64,000 nt of DNA, from assembly GCA_031551965.1 (NCBI GenBank), contig JAVBMW010000016.1, positions 1 to 64,000 on the forward strand. Direction: 5' to 3'. Of the stretch, positions 60,582 to 64,000 are shown piece after piece. The position numbers and the translations under genes were made by a program. The stretch is from CALVGQ01 sp031551965 (GTDB lineage: Bacteria > Bacillota_I > Bacilli_A > Erysipelotrichales > Erysipelotrichaceae). The notes beneath the pieces were generated by a model. The model made no database searches. It was not told the DNA's origin and worked only from the letters and a program-made list of their open reading frames with translations. Each line of letters starts with the position of its first letter. The stretch's first letter is position 1.

Positions 60582-61433
60582 GTGTTAGAATTACCTGAAT
60601 TAATAATCATGACAAGGCAATTAAATGATTTGATTATCAATAAAAAAATTGTTGGTGTTGTTGTGAATCAAACAAAGAATAAGTTAGCGTTGGATTTTGA
60701 TGATTCAAAAGAATATATGACTAAACTATTGAACGAATCAGTAAAAAAATGTGTTTGTTACGGAAGTTTTCTTGCAATTGAAACTGGAAATGTTGAAGTC
60801 ATAATTCGCGAAGCATTAGAAGTCTCTTATCGCACAGATAAATATTTAATACCACCAAAACATCAGTTGCTTTTGAAGTTTCATGATCATACAAATTTGA
60901 GTTTTGTGATATCAGATACGGGGTTTCTAGCTTGTGCTAAAAGAAAAGATTTAAGAAAACTTGTGAAATATGATTGTGGAATAGATATTTTATCAAAAGA
61001 ATTTACCTATTCAGAGTTTAAAAGAATTTTAACAATGAATAAGAATTGTATTACAGTTAAAGATTTTTTATTAGAAAATAAAAGCTTTTTCGGAATTGGT
61101 ACTGGCGTGTGCCAAGATGTTCTGTATAATGCGCAGCTTCATCCAGAATCGATATTAGAATATCTTAATGAAGACAATCGTGTTTTATTTTTTAATTCAA
61201 TAAAATTTACACTAAAACAAATGATCGATGAACAAGGAAGAGATACTGAAGTCAATGTGTTTGGTGAAAGAGGTGGTTATCCTACACTGATGTCAGAAAA
61301 AAGTTTTCGTCAGCCTTGTTATCATTGTGGAGTTCCCATAACTAAAATTTCTCATGTTGGAAGTGAAGATTATGTGTGTTTATATTGTCAAAAATTAATT
61401 GTAGACAAAAAAAATAAAGTTAAGATTTTTTAG
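60582..61433 (+). CDS. Fpg/Nei-like DNA glycosylase with variant N terminus
   Basis: The 283-residue protein begins at GTG (MLELPEL) behind GGGGGATG. It has the helix-two-turn-helix GIGTGVCQDVLYNAQLHP, KQMIDEQGRDTEVNVFGERG and a C-terminal zinc finger CYHCGVPI / CLYCQ. Classical Fpg and Nei start MPELPE and use proline 2 as nucleophile; here two residues precede LPE, so the N terminus is MLELPE and proline 2 is absent. A similar MIELPE group exists in other Firmicutes, as I recall. Activity on oxidised bases is likely by fold but uncertain by chemistry. Confidence 0.85.
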   Translation: MLELPELIIMTRQLNDLIINKKIVGVVVNQTKNKLALDFDDSKEYMTKLLNESVKKCVCYGSFLAIETGNVEVIIREALEVSYRTDKYLIPPKHQLLLKFHDHTNLSFVISDTGFLACAKRKDLRKLVKYDCGIDILSKEFTYSEFKRILTMNKNCITVKDFLLENKSFFGIGTGVCQDVLYNAQLHPESILEYLNEDNRVLFFNSIKFTLKQMIDEQGRDTEVNVFGERGGYPTLMSEKSFRQPCYHCGVPITKISHVGSEDYVCLYCQKLIVDKKNKVKIF

Positions 61434-62226
61434 CTTTATTTTTTATAATAAACATTACAAAACTTATCGAAGCTAAAATGATACTAATCGTTTTCAATGT
61501 TTGAAAAGTTTTAATTTTATTATCTACTTCGGATAAAGACTGATCAATATCCTGGCTTGCTAATTTGTCATTTTCGATGCTTGATCGTGCGATAACTTTA
61601 AATGAATCGGAATCAATAAGCGATAACTGCTTACTAAACAAAGTTCTTGAAGAACTCTGCTCAACTGTCAGATCACTACTTGTTTCTACTACAGTGGAAC
61701 GAGGTAAAGATATATTCATTGTTATAGTACTTTCATTGATGGAATCAACTATTTTTGTTTCTAAGTTTTTAGGTAGTGTTGATATCGTACTGGTTTGAAT
61801 GATTTTATCAAAATCTGATTTGATTTCAAAGACAAACAATTGTTCATAACTTTCAGCCTCACTATAAAGAGAAATTTCACTGAAAAAGCTGATTTCAGGA
61901 TCGGTAAGCCAATTTTCGATTTGTGTATATGCTTCTGAATAATTTTTGTTTTTCTTTTTTAGTGACAAATTAAATTCTAAAGTGGAATCATTCATAGATT
62001 TACGATACTCAAATCCATTTGTTTCATAGGATTTTGCAGTTGTATCAAAAAACTGAATAATTTGAATTTTTTCGTTTTCGCTTAAATTTTTGGTGTCAAA
62101 ATCGATTTGATATTCAAGAACTGAAGTAAAATCTGGTTCTACTTTTACAGAAATATTTACACTTGCACAACCAGTCAGAAACATCATTAAAACAAGAACC
62201 AAAAATAATTTAATTGATTTATTCAT
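61420..62226 (-). CDS. Lipoprotein with C-terminal membrane anchor, unknown function
   Basis: The 268-residue protein has a lipobox LTGC (cysteine 20), an extracytoplasmic domain rich in serine and threonine, and a final transmembrane helix (about 240-260) with a basic tail. It is therefore held at both ends in the membrane. The layout resembles LppM-like lipoproteins but I cannot assign it. It overlaps the metalloprotease-like gene upstream by 8 bases, so the two probably form a unit. The end overlaps the convergent glycosylase gene. Confidence 0.72.
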   Translation of the reverse strand: MNKSIKLFLVLVLMMFLTGCASVNISVKVEPDFTSVLEYQIDFDTKNLSENEKIQIIQFFDTTAKSYETNGFEYRKSMNDSTLEFNLSLKKKNKNYSEAYTQIENWLTDPEISFFSEISLYSEAESYEQLFVFEIKSDFDKIIQTSTISTLPKNLETKIVDSINESTITMNISLPRSTVVETSSDLTVEQSSSRTLFSKQLSLIDSDSFKVIARSSIENDKLASQDIDQSLSEVDNKIKTFQTLKTISIILASISFVMFIIKNKAKKS

Positions 62227-63547
62227 TGTTTCCCTCCTTGAACTGAACTACAAGTGGATTGGATTTTCGAATCGTACCATTTGGAAATAATGCAGTTACT
62301 ACAAATGTTTTTTTGCCTTCATCAAATTCATCCTGCAACCAATGAATGTATTCAGTACCTTGAAAAGAGTATGTTCCAACATAAGCATAACAATCTTGAT
62401 TTGATTTGACTGTTTTGATTGGATATATATAATAGTTATTTTCATCATAGCCAATAAGAGTATAGGTTACATCAAGATTTGGATAAGCATTATTCCAAGT
62501 GATTTTAAAATTGTCAAAACGAAGTTCACCAGTTGAACTCTGATAGGATCGTACTTGTTTCTCAATTTCTAAGTTGATCGCAACATAATCTGCAGGGAAA
62601 TAAGAATATTGATTCGAGTTAATGAATTCATAATAATATTCTTGAAGCCCATCAATTTCATATGCCAAAGGGATCATCATATTTTCTTGGGGAATAGCAT
62701 TATAAGATTCATTAAAATTACGATCTATTTTCTGAACCAACGCTTTTTCAATATCGATATAGTTGACGACATTTTTAGCGTTTGCTGAACCCATTAGTTG
62801 TACATAATCATCGGCAGCGATCTCAATCAAATACCAATGATGATTTTTTATATAATAAGTTTCGTCATTAAGCTCATTATCTAAAATTGCTTGGCTAGAT
62901 AATCCACGTAGTTGTGCATATTTTTGATAACCCTCTTTATTATTAAACATGTAAGTAAAAGTATAGTGATGTCCATATTCATGACTCAACGTATTTGCCA
63001 TACTTTTAACGGATGTGTTTGTATCTCCGTCATAAAGAGTAATAATTCCGATATCCTGAGGATAAAGTATTTTTGCATTCGGGTTTAAAGCAGGGAAATC
63101 GAAGTAAAATTCAAAATTTTTGGATTCTCGAATATGAGTTCCTAATGCAGTTGGACTTGAATTGCCATAAACCCATATTTGATATAAAGAATTAATTTCA
63201 TCTCCATGCTTATTTTTTAATAATTCATCATACAATTCAAGTAATTTTTCTTCATTCCATTGTTTAGTAGTACTGATCATATCAATTCCAAGTTCAGTTT
63301 CAACTCGAAATAAGATTTCTTCATTTGTATTATCTGATTGTGCATAGGCATCCAAAGCAGCTTTGTTGATAGTTGGGTTCATATTTAAGTTATTAAGAGT
63401 TTTATCAATATTAGATTGAGAAACAATCTGACCCTCTTTTCGCTGATTTATGATCTTCACTTGATTATCAAAATAGAAGAAACAAAACACAAAGAAAAGA
63501 ACTAAAATTATATTTAACAATTTAATGTAGTTATTAAATATCTTCAT
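62219..63547 (-). CDS. Membrane-anchored zincin-like protein
   Basis: The 442-residue protein has an N-terminal signal anchor (residues 5-27) and a large extracytoplasmic part. NTLSHEYGHHYTF near residue 190 is an HExxH metalloprotease motif. EIAADDYVQLMGS about 65 residues later could give the third zinc ligand as in gluzincins. The C-terminal 150 residues are beta-rich. No family is recognised. The ATG at 63547 is set by GAGGG upstream. It overlaps the lipoprotein gene, suggesting a shared surface function. Confidence 0.72.
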   Translation of the reverse strand: MKIFNNYIKLLNIILVLFFVFCFFYFDNQVKIINQRKEGQIVSQSNIDKTLNNLNMNPTINKAALDAYAQSDNTNEEILFRVETELGIDMISTTKQWNEEKLLELYDELLKNKHGDEINSLYQIWVYGNSSPTALGTHIRESKNFEFYFDFPALNPNAKILYPQDIGIITLYDGDTNTSVKSMANTLSHEYGHHYTFTYMFNNKEGYQKYAQLRGLSSQAILDNELNDETYYIKNHHWYLIEIAADDYVQLMGSANAKNVVNYIDIEKALVQKIDRNFNESYNAIPQENMMIPLAYEIDGLQEYYYEFINSNQYSYFPADYVAINLEIEKQVRSYQSSTGELRFDNFKITWNNAYPNLDVTYTLIGYDENNYYIYPIKTVKSNQDCYAYVGTYSFQGTEYIHWLQDEFDEGKKTFVVTALFPNGTIRKSNPLVVQFKEGNNE

Positions 63548-63640
63548 TTTTGAACCCTCACATTGATGACATAATACCATAATTTTATGATCACTGCCAG
63601 TTTAGTGTACGCGAAAAGTGTTTGAAGTAAACCCAAATTT

Positions 63641-63669
63641 AAAAAAAGCATAGGAAAATCCTAAGCTTT
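63641..63669 (-). terminator. Terminator of the amidohydrolase
   Basis: On the minus strand AAGC-TAGGA pairs with TCCTA-GCTT with one mismatch and is followed by seven T, overlapping the stop. Confidence 0.75.
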
Positions 63670-64000
63670 GTATGTAATGGAACCACCTTTTATGGTAAGA
63701 AGTGGTGAAACATCTTTGATTTGAGAAGTAGCAAGTTCAAATAGATCTTCATCTAATAAAATTAAATCAGCATATTGACCTACTTCGAGAACACCTTTGT
63801 CATTTTCTTCAAAACTACAATATGCTGATCCAACAGTGTAGTCATATATTGCCGTTTGTACATCAATGCACTCTTGAGGCACAAATGGCTCAGTTTGGTT
63901 CAAATCACTTCTAGTAATAGCGCAATACATTGAAGCGAATGGGTTTAAATCTTCAACTGGAGCATCGGTACCATAGCTTACATGTAAATGAAGGTTTTCC
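63661..64000 (-). CDS. Amidohydrolase (YtcJ-like), 3' part only
   Basis: The frame is open to the window edge; 112 codons are visible plus the stop. VSYGTDAPVEDLNPFASMYC carries the metal-ligand aspartate region of amidohydrolase 3 proteins. IYDYTVGSAYCSFEENDKG, QYADLILLDEDLF and the closing beta strands match the YtcJ-like C terminus. The N-terminal barrel lies beyond the window. Confidence 0.88.
   Translation of the reverse strand, partial: ENLHLHVSYGTDAPVEDLNPFASMYCAITRSDLNQTEPFVPQECIDVQTAIYDYTVGSAYCSFEENDKGVLEVGQYADLILLDEDLFELATSQIKDVSPLLTIKGGSITYKA

Overview
The window reads as a chromosomal segment of a low-GC Bacillota, most likely from the Erysipelotrichia or a close neighbour. The support is AT-rich DNA, tRNA genes that carry their CCA end, Firmicute-type ribosome binding sites and lipoboxes, ECF and PTS transport, and LacI/CcpA-style sugar operators. 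TGA is used as a stop, so the code is standard. Lineage is inferred from gene content only.

Layout. 1-1650: an IS1182-family insertion sequence with terminal inverted repeats, butted against a terminator hairpin. 1676-9059: mixed genes (two-gene FemX/zinc-ribbon unit, LigD, VanW, a HbpS/GlcG-like protein, one frameshifted membrane gene). 9237-9771: a tRNA cluster on the minus strand that includes a decayed tRNA-Gln. 10079-14948: alanine racemase, a lone endolysin-holin pair, and the CCA enzyme. 15187-26214: a maltodextrin regulon (alpha-glucosidase, PucR-type regulator, MalK, MalEFG, surface amylase, MalQ, LacI regulator) with a 20-bp perfect palindromic operator and cre-like sites. 26301-30132: rubrerythrin, then a pantothenate/CoA operon (ECF S component, CoaBC, CoaX, Maf). 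30321-36235: deacetylase, phosphoesterase, XRE regulator, nucleotidyltransferase, diguanylate cyclase, and an acetyltransferase behind a uORF-terminator leader. 36232-38608: a MarR operon ending in a flavin reductase/LD-carboxypeptidase fusion. 38725-43360: a LicR-type regulator, a tyrosine-phosphatase-like protein and a complete lactose/cellobiose-class PTS, with no glycosidase. 43544-50230: small membrane and redox genes, a second MarR operon with twin operator boxes, and a second GH13 glucosidase.

50285-51430 holds an unidentified structured RNA of about 340 nt, three tRNAs and a perfect 91-bp tandem duplication. 51539-55196 is an operon of a radical-SAM DNA repair protein, its DUF4130 partner and a divergent GroEL without GroES. 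55269-57132 is a DarTG-type toxin-antitoxin pair. The antitoxin macrodomain is split between two frames exactly at an in-frame A AAA AAG heptamer, the dnaX slippery sequence. 57342-64000: GH3 hexosaminidase, uracil permease with a PyrR-type attenuator, an Fpg/Nei-like glycosylase, a lipoprotein/metalloprotease pair and the end of an amidohydrolase.

The strongest candidates for new biology are the recoding-dependent DarG, the GroEL in a DNA-repair operon, the structured RNA at 50285-50625, the flavin reductase/carboxypeptidase fusion and the acetyltransferase leader. Two single-base frame breaks (8996-9002 and 55493-55499) lie in homopolymers, so read-level confirmation matters for both.
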